Below the pieces are notes generated by a model that saw only the letters and a program-made list of their open reading frames with translations, did not search any database and was not told where the DNA came from. 64,000 nucleotides of DNA from Kiritimatiellales bacterium (GTDB lineage Bacteria; Verrucomicrobiota; Kiritimatiellia; Kiritimatiellales; Pontiellaceae): positions 27,699-91,698 of the forward strand of contig QKAU01000014.1 of NCBI GenBank assembly GCA_003246265.1, written 5' to 3'. A program made the translations under genes and the position numbers. Shown here piece after piece: positions 20,271 through 28,485 of the stretch (within the stretch, counting starts at the first letter, position 1; every line of letters starts with the position of its first letter).

Positions 20271-22238
20271 CTACTCCATCATGGCGGCACGGATGACCGC
20301 GGTTCCAACAAATCCCGCCCCGCCATCGGGGAAGGTGACCGTCACGAGGTTCTCGGCCTGGAGGTCGGCCGGTTCGATCGGCACCAGCTTGGTCGTGCCG
20401 TATTCGCTCTTCTCCAGCCGGTCGGCACAATCCTCCAGCGGCACCTTGAGCGGCTTCCCGTTCAGGGCGACGGCCACGTCGTGGCCCAGCCCCGCATCGC
20501 GCGTCAGTCCCACGCGCAGCACGGCGTAGTCGATTCCGCGGTCGACGGGCACCTTGATCTTGAAGGTCGCATCCTTCGCCGGAACGATCACCTTGTCGCC
20601 GTAGCAGACCACTTCGTTGACGGAGCGCTCCTCCATGATGGGCTTTCCACACTCGGCCACCAGCACGACCGCCTCGCGCCCGGCCACCTCCAGCACCTCC
20701 GGGAGGGCCCCGGTGGATTCGGTGTAGTAGGCCGAGAAGTCGGCATGGCGGCCGAAGCGGCGGATTTCAATCTGCCCCGCATCGATGCCGCGGAGCGCCA
20801 CCGTCTCGGGCCCCCAGCCCTGGTTGTTGATGGCCAGGTAGAGGCGTGCGCCGTCCACGAAGGCGCGCACCTGGAGGTCGGGATCGCTGCACAGCGCCTT
20901 CACGCGCCGCCCGCCCACGCCGCGGAACAGCTTGTAGAAGTCCATCATGTGGGTTTCGACCCAGACCGAGCGGTTGGTGTAGTCCTGCGGCACATACAGT
21001 CCGGCGTAGTACTTCGGATCCCAGCCCCAGGTATTCGGCAGCAGGAACGGCACCGCCTTCTGCACCACGTGCGGGTGGTCGATGAAGACCATGGTGTTGG
21101 CGATGATGCTGCTGACATGGACGAAGCAGACGATGGAACGCTTCTTCAGCTCGTTCCCCCACGTCGGCTCCGGAAAGTGCTTCCGCGCGAGCTCGGCCGC
21201 CAGCAGCTCGCCGTCGTATTCGCCCTTCGGCTTGACGTTGATGTATCCGCCCTGCTCGCTAACCACAATGTCCACCTCGCGGCCCAGCCGGTCGACCGCG
21301 TAGTTTTCCAGCAGGTCGAGCGTACCCTCCAGCGGCAGGCCGGACTGCACCCGGCCGCGGAAATCGCCGTCTTCCCAGTCGAAGTAGTCGTAGGAATGGA
21401 AGGAGTAGAAATCCATCTTCCCTCCGGTCAGGTCGAGGAAGTTCGACATGCCCTTGAAGTTGTGGTAGTTGCCGCGGAAGAAATAGGAGACCGACATGCA
21501 GTGGCCGCCCACCTTCACCTCCGGGGTGAGCGCATGGACCTGCTCCATGGTCTTGAGATGCCATTCGGCCAGGTGCGGATCGCTGAAGTATTCCCAGTGC
21601 GGTTCGTTCAGGGGTTCGAAGTAGCGCGGCCGGTCGAAGTCGGTGTAGTTGTACCTGATCACGTTCGCCGCCAGCTCGGCCGCGGCCTCGATGTTCTCCG
21701 GAAGCCATTCCGCGTGCTCGCCTTCGCCCGCCGTACCCTTGAAGTGCCTGCCCATGTATTCCGGATACTCGTTGTGGTTCCCGTGCGAGGCCACGTCGAG
21801 GTTGGGTCCGCACTCCTTGAGAAAACGTTCGCCCGGCGCGCGGAGCGTCTTCTCCGCCAGCGGCGCAACGTCGGCAAACCCCGGACGCTGCGGGTCTTCC
21901 CCCAGCGACCTGGCGGTGTATTGCACCGGTCCCAGGCTGCGCCCGAACGACGCGCCGAGGTCGTGGAGCAGATAGTCGTAGATCTCCGGCGGCATGCGCT
22001 GGTCGAAGTCGGTGCCCTGGTCCGCGAGGCAGAAGTAGCGCTTGCGGTCGACCTCCGCCACCCCGCCGATCTTCCGCGTCGTGCCGGGTTCGACCACGAT
22101 GCGCGCCACCGGCCGCGTTTCGATGCCCTGCCCGGCCTCGGGCCCGGCGGAGGAAGCGTCGCTTCCGGTTCCGCGCAGGGGCTGGCACCCCAGCAACACG
22201 GTCGCCATCCCGCTCAATATCGCTCCACGTTGATTCAT
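20271..22238 (-). CDS. GH86-like beta-agarase/beta-porphyranase (lipoprotein-like N-terminus)
   Basis: [28 protein letters not shown] (candidate acid/base), VSEQGGY (candidate nucleophile), C-terminal beta-sandwich. Confidence 0.65.
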   Translation of the reverse strand: MNQRGAILSGMATVLLGCQPLRGTGSDASSAGPEAGQGIETRPVARIVVEPGTTRKIGGVAEVDRKRYFCLADQGTDFDQRMPPEIYDYLLHDLGASFGRSLGPVQYTARSLGEDPQRPGFADVAPLAEKTLRAPGERFLKECGPNLDVASHGNHNEYPEYMGRHFKGTAGEGEHAEWLPENIEAAAELAANVIRYNYTDFDRPRYFEPLNEPHWEYFSDPHLAEWHLKTMEQVHALTPEVKVGGHCMSVSYFFRGNYHNFKGMSNFLDLTGGKMDFYSFHSYDYFDWEDGDFRGRVQSGLPLEGTLDLLENYAVDRLGREVDIVVSEQGGYINVKPKGEYDGELLAAELARKHFPEPTWGNELKKRSIVCFVHVSSIIANTMVFIDHPHVVQKAVPFLLPNTWGWDPKYYAGLYVPQDYTNRSVWVETHMMDFYKLFRGVGGRRVKALCSDPDLQVRAFVDGARLYLAINNQGWGPETVALRGIDAGQIEIRRFGRHADFSAYYTESTGALPEVLEVAGREAVVLVAECGKPIMEERSVNEVVCYGDKVIVPAKDATFKIKVPVDRGIDYAVLRVGLTRDAGLGHDVAVALNGKPLKVPLEDCADRLEKSEYGTTKLVPIEPADLQAENLVTVTFPDGGAGFVGTAVIRAAMME

Positions 22239-22239
22239 A

Positions 22240-22878
22240 TCACCCTTCCTGCTTTTCGGTTTTCAGACTCTCCGCTGCGGCCGGAGCCCTGGCTTTATCG
22301 TCGGCGACGGAAACGTGCTTGAAGACGATTCGGTCCATGTTGAAGCGCTGCGACCTTCCGGAAATGGTCAAGGTGTACCTTTCACCGGCCTTGAGCTTGT
22401 AGACGGGTGGATATTTCTTGTGCTGCCGGTCGAGCTGCGCCGTCCAGCCCCAGCCCTCCGGGTTTCCGCCATAGAGCTTCGTGTCCGTTCCGAGGAACTC
22501 CAGCGGAGCGCTTCCGCCGGCACCGAAATCCCCCTCCAGCCGCACGTAGCAGTCGTTGCACTTGTCGGGCTGCTCTCCATCCAGGCGCTTGTGCGCGCGG
22601 ATCAGCAGCTGGTAGTCCCCATCCATGTCGACCGTGAACGCGTACGCGAGCGGACTGGATGCCGGTCCGCCGGCAGGGCCGTTGCCGGTGAACTCCAGAT
22701 GGCCCCCGCCCGTATAGCCCTCGATCGTCTGCAACACCTTCCAGTCGCCAAGGCTCGACGAGGTCGATTCGACCTCGATGACCAGCAAGCCGTCCTTCGC
22801 GGCGAACCGGGGTCCGGCATCGACCCGGGCGGTCGACAGGAGCAGCGGCAATACAAGGGTCGTGGCAATGCGCTTCAT
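22240..22878 (-). CDS. Small secreted CBM-like protein
   Basis: Signal peptide [71 protein letters not shown]; start overlaps the upstream sulfatase stop. Confidence 0.65.
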   Translation of the reverse strand: MKRIATTLVLPLLLSTARVDAGPRFAAKDGLLVIEVESTSSSLGDWKVLQTIEGYTGGGHLEFTGNGPAGGPASSPLAYAFTVDMDGDYQLLIRAHKRLDGEQPDKCNDCYVRLEGDFGAGGSAPLEFLGTDTKLYGGNPEGWGWTAQLDRQHKKYPPVYKLKAGERYTLTISGRSQRFNMDRIVFKHVSVADDKARAPAAAESLKTEKQEG

Positions 22879-24866
22879 TCCATGCCTCCAGGGTTTTGCT
22901 TCAACAGGTTCTTGTACTTGCGCGGCGGGCGGGGCTTGGGCCTGCGGACCTCCAACCGCAGCTGCTGGAGGTTCGACTTGCCCTTGTCCGCGGCAACGCG
23001 CGCAACCACCCGTTCCGTGCCGTCGCCGTTCGATCGAACGGCATGCTGCTGCATGACGCCGTCGGTCGTCCATCGCTGACCGTCCGGGGAACCTTCGATC
23101 ACGCACCAATAGTCCGGACCGAGCTCCTCCCTCCGCTGGAACTGCAAGGCCCGGTAGGAGCCCTGCGCATCGCAAACCTCGATCTCGTGCGGCAGCTGCT
23201 CCTTCGTCGGCGATGCCGGATCCTGCGGGTCGCCGCCAAAGACATATTCATGGAAGTTGTCGATTCCATCGCCGTCGGGATCATCGCCCGGCTCCATCGT
23301 CCCGAACTTCTGCTCGAACCCGTCGGCGATGCCGTCGCCGTCGGCATCGGGAGGCGGAGGCGGGGCCTCGGAGTCGGTATTGTAGAGGTCGTACTGCGCC
23401 AATAGCGGCTCGAGCTTCGCCTTCTCCGCCAGCAGGGTGTTCTTGTATTCGCCTTCCGGAAGATCGTCGAGTTTCGAAAAGCTGTCGTAGTCGCCGGGAC
23501 GTTTGTTGACGTCGTACCAGACGCCGCGCCCATCGCGCAGCACCTTGTCGTTGCGAATCATCTGGGCATCCATGCGCATGGAGTAGATGTAGTCGCGGTG
23601 CCTCTTTGCTTTGCCGGTCAGGTAGGGCCAGAGGCTCTTGCCGGCAAGCTTGGAGTAGTCCTTGGGGAATTCGAATCCCATGACCTCGGCCAGCGTCGGC
23701 AGCATGTCGGTCATGTCGCATACGATGTTTTGCCGGCCTTGCACCAGGCCGTTGACGCCCGGCGCATAGATCAGCAGCGGCACGTGCATGCCCTGTTGGG
23801 TTTCGATGTGCGCCTTGCCCCACTTGCCGGCGTTGTCCTGCGTGGCGTTGTCGGCGGTGAAGAGGATGACCGTGTTTTCAAGCTCGCCCATCGCCTTGAG
23901 CTTTTCGGTGTAGAGCCACAGCATGTAGTCGAGGTATTCGATGTGGTAGCTTAGTCCATCCGGCGTGATGTTTTCTCGCTTGTAGTTCCCGCCGCCGAGC
24001 GGCGTGTGCTTCGGCTCCTTTCGGACATAGCGCCCGTTTTTCCAATCGATCTCGGGCGTGCCGGCCCAAACCGTGGGGAATCCGGGAACGGCATGGTCCT
24101 TCGCAAGGTGGCCGAGATGTGGCGTATGGTAGACGAAGAACGGCTTGCCCGCGGCCTTTTGGCGATCCATGAAGGCAAAGGCGTACTTCATTTCCAGGTC
24201 GGGCGCATAGTCGTCGATCTCCGTCTTTACGAACGTGTACGGCTCGTTCGGGAAATCCGGATGGTTGATCAGCTGGATCTCCGGCCACCAGTAGAACGAT
24301 TCGTGGTCCCAATCGTCGGGATTGTCGGTGCGGAATACCGGATAGGGATTCTTGCCGGGCGTGCCAAAGGGATTCCATCCCATGTGGCGGGGCGGCTCGG
24401 CAGGATCGAGCACCAGCTCGTTGAAGCCCATGCTCAGGATGTCCGTGCCGCCGCCGATGTGCGTCTTGGAGATCCAGATGTTGGCGTAGCCCGCATCGCG
24501 GCTCATGTTGCCCAGCGTGATCGGTGCGCTTTCGTACACCGCATAGGTATTGTAGCAGTCGGATCCAATGTGGCTGTTGTCCCAGTACTTGTGGTTCGAA
24601 GCATAGGTTCCGTTCAGGATCGTCACGCGGCTCGGCTTGCAGATGGTGCAGTTCCACGCGGTCTCGATAAAGCATCCGCCCTTCTCCGCCATCCGGTCCA
24701 TGACGGGCGTCTTCGCCCGCCGGTCGCCGGTCCATTTGGTCGATCCGTAGAACGGGAACTCGCGCGCGCTGATATCGTCGGCCATGACGAGGATCACGTT
24801 CATCGGCTTCGCCGCCGCGGCACCCAGGGCCATGCAGGCGTACCCTAGTAGTATGGATCTCTTCAT
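22875..24866 (-). CDS. S1 sulfatase with C-terminal Ca-binding-type repeat region
   Basis: MNVILVMADDISAREFPFYGS, active-site CKPSR (CTICKPSRVTILNG), HIETQQGMHVPLLIYAPG, C-terminal DPDGDGIDNFHEYVFGGDPQDP. Confidence 0.92.
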   Translation of the reverse strand: MKRSILLGYACMALGAAAAKPMNVILVMADDISAREFPFYGSTKWTGDRRAKTPVMDRMAEKGGCFIETAWNCTICKPSRVTILNGTYASNHKYWDNSHIGSDCYNTYAVYESAPITLGNMSRDAGYANIWISKTHIGGGTDILSMGFNELVLDPAEPPRHMGWNPFGTPGKNPYPVFRTDNPDDWDHESFYWWPEIQLINHPDFPNEPYTFVKTEIDDYAPDLEMKYAFAFMDRQKAAGKPFFVYHTPHLGHLAKDHAVPGFPTVWAGTPEIDWKNGRYVRKEPKHTPLGGGNYKRENITPDGLSYHIEYLDYMLWLYTEKLKAMGELENTVILFTADNATQDNAGKWGKAHIETQQGMHVPLLIYAPGVNGLVQGRQNIVCDMTDMLPTLAEVMGFEFPKDYSKLAGKSLWPYLTGKAKRHRDYIYSMRMDAQMIRNDKVLRDGRGVWYDVNKRPGDYDSFSKLDDLPEGEYKNTLLAEKAKLEPLLAQYDLYNTDSEAPPPPPDADGDGIADGFEQKFGTMEPGDDPDGDGIDNFHEYVFGGDPQDPASPTKEQLPHEIEVCDAQGSYRALQFQRREELGPDYWCVIEGSPDGQRWTTDGVMQQHAVRSNGDGTERVVARVAADKGKSNLQQLRLEVRRPKPRPPRKYKNLLKQNPGGME

Positions 24867-27205
24867 TTCAGCCGCTCCTCTACAATGGTCGTGATGCGCG
24901 CCGCCGAAACGGTCGCACCCGATTCGCTGCACGCTACCACCAGCCTGTTGTCCGCCTTGAGCGTTTTCGGATCGATAGGAATCTCGACATAGTCGAACAG
25001 GTCGGGCATCCCCTTGGTGCCGGAGAGATCCACCGCCTGCTCGACCCCGTTGAGCGAAACCACGACCGGTTCCCCGAAGCCGCCCTTGCGGTGGAGACCG
25101 ACGCGCAGCAGCGCCGCCACCGGCTTCCGCACATCGACCGGAATCGACAACTCCGCCGTTCCGTCGATCCGGACGGCGGTCTCCCTGGCGTAGTGGATCG
25201 TCTCCTTCGCCACACGCTCAGGCCTGGGCGCTCGATCGAGCCGGATCTCGAAGATGGCCGTGGCATCGACGCCCAGCGGGACGGATTCCAGGCTCCCGAG
25301 TTCGTCGTAGACAAACCGGGTCTCCCCCTTCTCGAAAAGGGCCATGCGGCGCCGGATCGAAGCGACGGCCGCATCCTTCGGCAGCAGCGCTTCGATCCGC
25401 AGCTCCGCGCGCTGCCCGGAGCGGTTGTTGACGGCCAGCCGGATCAGGTCGCCATCGAGGACGGCATGGGTCAACACCCTGTGGTCGGAGTCCGAACTGG
25501 GAATGCGGCGGCCCTGGTAGCCGGTCCACATGTCGATCAGGTAGGTGTTCCTGGTCTTGACGAACTCGCCGTCGGGCGTCTGGTGGATGAAGGTCTCGAG
25601 CGAATCGGGCGCCCAGTGCATGAAGGTCAGCATGAAGGGCACGGCCATCTCGAAGTCGCCGGGTCGGTTCAGGAAGTTGAGCAGCAGCGCATTGATGTTC
25701 TTGATGTGGATCCAGCAGCCGCGCTCGTCGCGCACGAAACTGAGCGATCCGTATTCGGTGCAGATCATCGGCTTGCGGTTGCCGGTGGCGTCCATGTGCG
25801 CACGCAGCATGTCGACGGTGCATTCGAACCCGCCCTGCACGTAGCTGCTCCCTTCGCGCATGACGCGTTCCAGCGAATCCATCGCGCCGACTTCGTAGAA
25901 GTGGTGCGAATAGAAGTCGAGGTGGTCGCGCGTCAGGTCCATGAAGCGCGCCTGGTTCCTCCACACCTCGAAATTCCCCGCATAGGGAATGAACCAGGCC
26001 GATGCGGGACCGCCAACCTCGAGCTGCGGCAGGTCCGCGTGGATCGCGTCGGCCATGGTGTTGTGGAAATCGGCCAGCAGCTTCCATCCGTCATAGCCCT
26101 TTTCGTTGTGGTAGATCCACTCCGACTTCACGTCCGATTCGTTCTTCACTTCCCACCAACGGGCGTTCGCCCCGCTGTCGCGCTCCAGCGCCTTCAGATA
26201 GCGGACCGACATCTCCGCGGCGGCATCGAACTTGGCCACGTCGGGGGTGCCGCGCTGGTTCGGTACGCCGGGGAAATTGGTCGGATGGGTGAAGCGCGGC
26301 CACGAATCGAAGCACATCGCGAAATCCAGCGCGGGGTCGACGCCCTCGAACCGCCAGAACTCGCGCCGCTCGAAGAAGGCGGGATCGGCGTAGCCGGACC
26401 CGGGCCGCGCCGGATCCTCCTTCAATGTCGGCAGCGTGCTGGCGGCGCCATAGCGGTCTTCGTAGGCCGGGCCGAGTTCGACGATCTGGCGTCCGGGCAG
26501 GAACCCCTTGCCCTTGAAGTAGTTCTCCTTGCCCGAGCGGTCGCCGTTGGGATCGGCATAGTAGCGGAAGTAGCGCTCGCGCTTCAGCTCGCAGATCCCC
26601 TCAATGGAGCGCAGCCGCGTTGCATCGACGGTGATCTGAACGGGCTTGACCGGCCGGTCGAGCCCGGGTTCGCGGTAGATCGAGGCGTCGAACTCCATGG
26701 CGATGCCCTCGCGATGGACGAACTCGACCTTCTCGATCGTCCCCTGCCCTTCGATGACCAGCTTCAGCGGAACGTTCAGGGCGCACATGAAGGAGGTGAC
26801 CTTGATCTGTATCCGCTCCGGACGCTGCGCCGTGATGCCCAGCACCGGGTTGCCCGCCCCCGTGCTTTCAACCATCACGCGCGTCACGCCGTCGAGCCCC
26901 TTTCCAAGAATCTCGACCTGGTTGAAATCGAAGATGTGTTCGTTCAACTCGATCGGGATCGGGATCGCGGTCTTGCCTTTGATGGGCGTGGACTGCTCGA
27001 AGAAGGTCAGGTGCGTCAGCGCCTTCAGCCCCGAGTTGACCTGTACCTTCGTTTCAACCTTGAAGTGGGGAACCACCTCGTTGAAGAGGCGCTGGTGCTT
27101 GGCGTAGGCTTCACGGCCTGCAATCCCCAGCTCATCCATGTTCATGTCTGCGCGCAGCTGGACCGCCACCAGCAGTCCTATCAGTAGAACGCGAATGAGA
27201 ACCAT
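24863..27205 (-). CDS. GH86-like beta-agarase/beta-porphyranase, second paralogue
   Basis: WWEVKNESDVKSEW (candidate acid/base), ICTEYGSL (candidate nucleophile), KRERYFRYYADP; C-terminal domain similar to that of the 20271-22238 product. Start 27205 with AAAGGA upstream. Confidence 0.65.
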   Translation of the reverse strand: MVLIRVLLIGLLVAVQLRADMNMDELGIAGREAYAKHQRLFNEVVPHFKVETKVQVNSGLKALTHLTFFEQSTPIKGKTAIPIPIELNEHIFDFNQVEILGKGLDGVTRVMVESTGAGNPVLGITAQRPERIQIKVTSFMCALNVPLKLVIEGQGTIEKVEFVHREGIAMEFDASIYREPGLDRPVKPVQITVDATRLRSIEGICELKRERYFRYYADPNGDRSGKENYFKGKGFLPGRQIVELGPAYEDRYGAASTLPTLKEDPARPGSGYADPAFFERREFWRFEGVDPALDFAMCFDSWPRFTHPTNFPGVPNQRGTPDVAKFDAAAEMSVRYLKALERDSGANARWWEVKNESDVKSEWIYHNEKGYDGWKLLADFHNTMADAIHADLPQLEVGGPASAWFIPYAGNFEVWRNQARFMDLTRDHLDFYSHHFYEVGAMDSLERVMREGSSYVQGGFECTVDMLRAHMDATGNRKPMICTEYGSLSFVRDERGCWIHIKNINALLLNFLNRPGDFEMAVPFMLTFMHWAPDSLETFIHQTPDGEFVKTRNTYLIDMWTGYQGRRIPSSDSDHRVLTHAVLDGDLIRLAVNNRSGQRAELRIEALLPKDAAVASIRRRMALFEKGETRFVYDELGSLESVPLGVDATAIFEIRLDRAPRPERVAKETIHYARETAVRIDGTAELSIPVDVRKPVAALLRVGLHRKGGFGEPVVVSLNGVEQAVDLSGTKGMPDLFDYVEIPIDPKTLKADNRLVVACSESGATVSAARITTIVEERLK

Positions 27206-27222
27206 AACATATCCTTTCGCAA

Positions 27223-27255
27223 GCAAACCGGCGGTTCCGTTGTCCGCCGGTTTGC
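27223..27255. repeat. Perfect 12-bp inverted repeat between lacI-type gene and GH86-like gene
   Basis: GCAAACCGGCGG-TTCCGTTGT-CCGCCGGTTTGC. Confidence 0.75.
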
Positions 27256-27263
27256 AAATTTTC

Positions 27264-28289
27264 CTAGGCGTTGGTCGCCAGAGCGGTCGATTCGCGCACG
27301 ACCAGGTGCGGTTCGAACCGCAGCTGCCTGATCGGTACCTGGCGGTCGCGGTTTTCAATCCGGTCGATCACCAGCTGCGCCGCCTGGATGCCGATCTCGT
27401 AGGCATCCTGGTGCAGTGTCGTCGCCGGGGGAATCATGTATTTCGAGAACTGTTCATCGCCGAAGCCGATGACCGAAACCTCGTTGGGGATGCTGATCCC
27501 CATGTCATGGAATACCTTGTAGATGGACGGTAGCATGAAGTCTCCGCCGGCAAAGATCGCGGTGGGCCGACGGGGTACCGACATCAGCTTGCGGATCATC
27601 GCCTCGTTGACCTTGCCATCCTTGAAATCCCACTCCTCCGAGACCACGATGGGTTCGGATCCGGTGTTGCGCATCACGGTGCCCTCGAAGCCCCGCTTCC
27701 GCAACTGGAGGCTTTCCGTATCGGTGAAGAGACCGGCAATGCGACGGTGGCCCAGGGAGAGCAGATGCTCTGCCGCCAGCTGTCCACCATGCTCGTCGGC
27801 CGTGCCGACAAAGTCGTGTTTTTTTTCACTGGTCAACGCATAGTCCACGCTCACCACCGGCATGTGGTGGGTCTGGATCGCGGCCGAGACCTCTTCCATG
27901 CGGTGCTGGTAGGGCCGGATGATCAGTCCCTCGACGCGCCGTTCGGCCAGCCGCTGCACCAGCTGTTCATCCTGTCCGTCCTGCCGGTGCATCAGCAGGA
28001 TCGGCAGGTAGTTCCGCTTCATCAGCTCGTCGTGCGCCCCGCGGAAGATTTCCTCCGTGAAATGGTCGACGAAGGGATCGATGATCAACCCCACCGAATA
28101 GGTCTTCCCACTCTGCATCCCCTTGGCGAAGAGATTCTGCACGTAGCCCATCTCGGCCGCCACTTTTTCGATCTTCTTTACGGTCGAGGCCTTGTGCAGC
28201 GCCGCGTTGCCGTTCAGCACCCGGCTCACGGTCTGGAACGAATACCCGGTCTTCAGGGCGATGTCGCGGATGGTAACCTGTTTGCTCAT
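27264..28289 (-). CDS. LacI-family transcriptional regulator
   Basis: VTIRDIALKTGYSFQTVSRVLNGNAALHKASTVKKIEKVAAEMGY HTH; periplasmic-binding-type effector domain. Confidence 0.95.
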   Translation of the reverse strand: MSKQVTIRDIALKTGYSFQTVSRVLNGNAALHKASTVKKIEKVAAEMGYVQNLFAKGMQSGKTYSVGLIIDPFVDHFTEEIFRGAHDELMKRNYLPILLMHRQDGQDEQLVQRLAERRVEGLIIRPYQHRMEEVSAAIQTHHMPVVSVDYALTSEKKHDFVGTADEHGGQLAAEHLLSLGHRRIAGLFTDTESLQLRKRGFEGTVMRNTGSEPIVVSEEWDFKDGKVNEAMIRKLMSVPRRPTAIFAGGDFMLPSIYKVFHDMGISIPNEVSVIGFGDEQFSKYMIPPATTLHQDAYEIGIQAAQLVIDRIENRDRQVPIRQLRFEPHLVVRESTALATNA

Positions 28290-28385
28290 GGTCCAGTTTG
28301 TTAGCAAAAACATTCCCCAAGGAACAACAAATAAAGCCATATCTTTTGGCCAGTGCTCCTACGGAAATGAGAACATAACATGAAA

Positions 28386-28412
28386 TACCGCAAACCATGG
28401 TCGTTTGCGGTA
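28386..28412. promoter_or_regulatory. Perfect 10-bp palindrome upstream of the LacI-type gene (candidate operator)
   Basis: TACCGCAAAC-CATGGTC-GTTTGCGGTA. Confidence 0.5.
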
Positions 28413-28435
28413 GCCTCGGAATTCCATACCGATGC

Positions 28436-28466
28436 ACAAAAAGCCCCGGCCTGCATCCGGGGCTTT
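28436..28466 (-). terminator. Intrinsic terminator of the symporter gene
   Basis: AAGCCCCGG-CCTGCAT-CCGGGGCTT with T-tract on the minus strand. Confidence 0.75.
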
Positions 28467-28485
28467 CCGTTCCCTTGGCCTGCGC

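Noticed and set aside
20181-22322. 713-aa plus-strand ORF
   Set aside because: Antisense shadow of the GH86-like gene; composition (H/R/V-rich) typical of spurious reverse frames
25091-27187. 698-aa plus-strand ORF
   Set aside because: Antisense shadow of the second GH86-like gene
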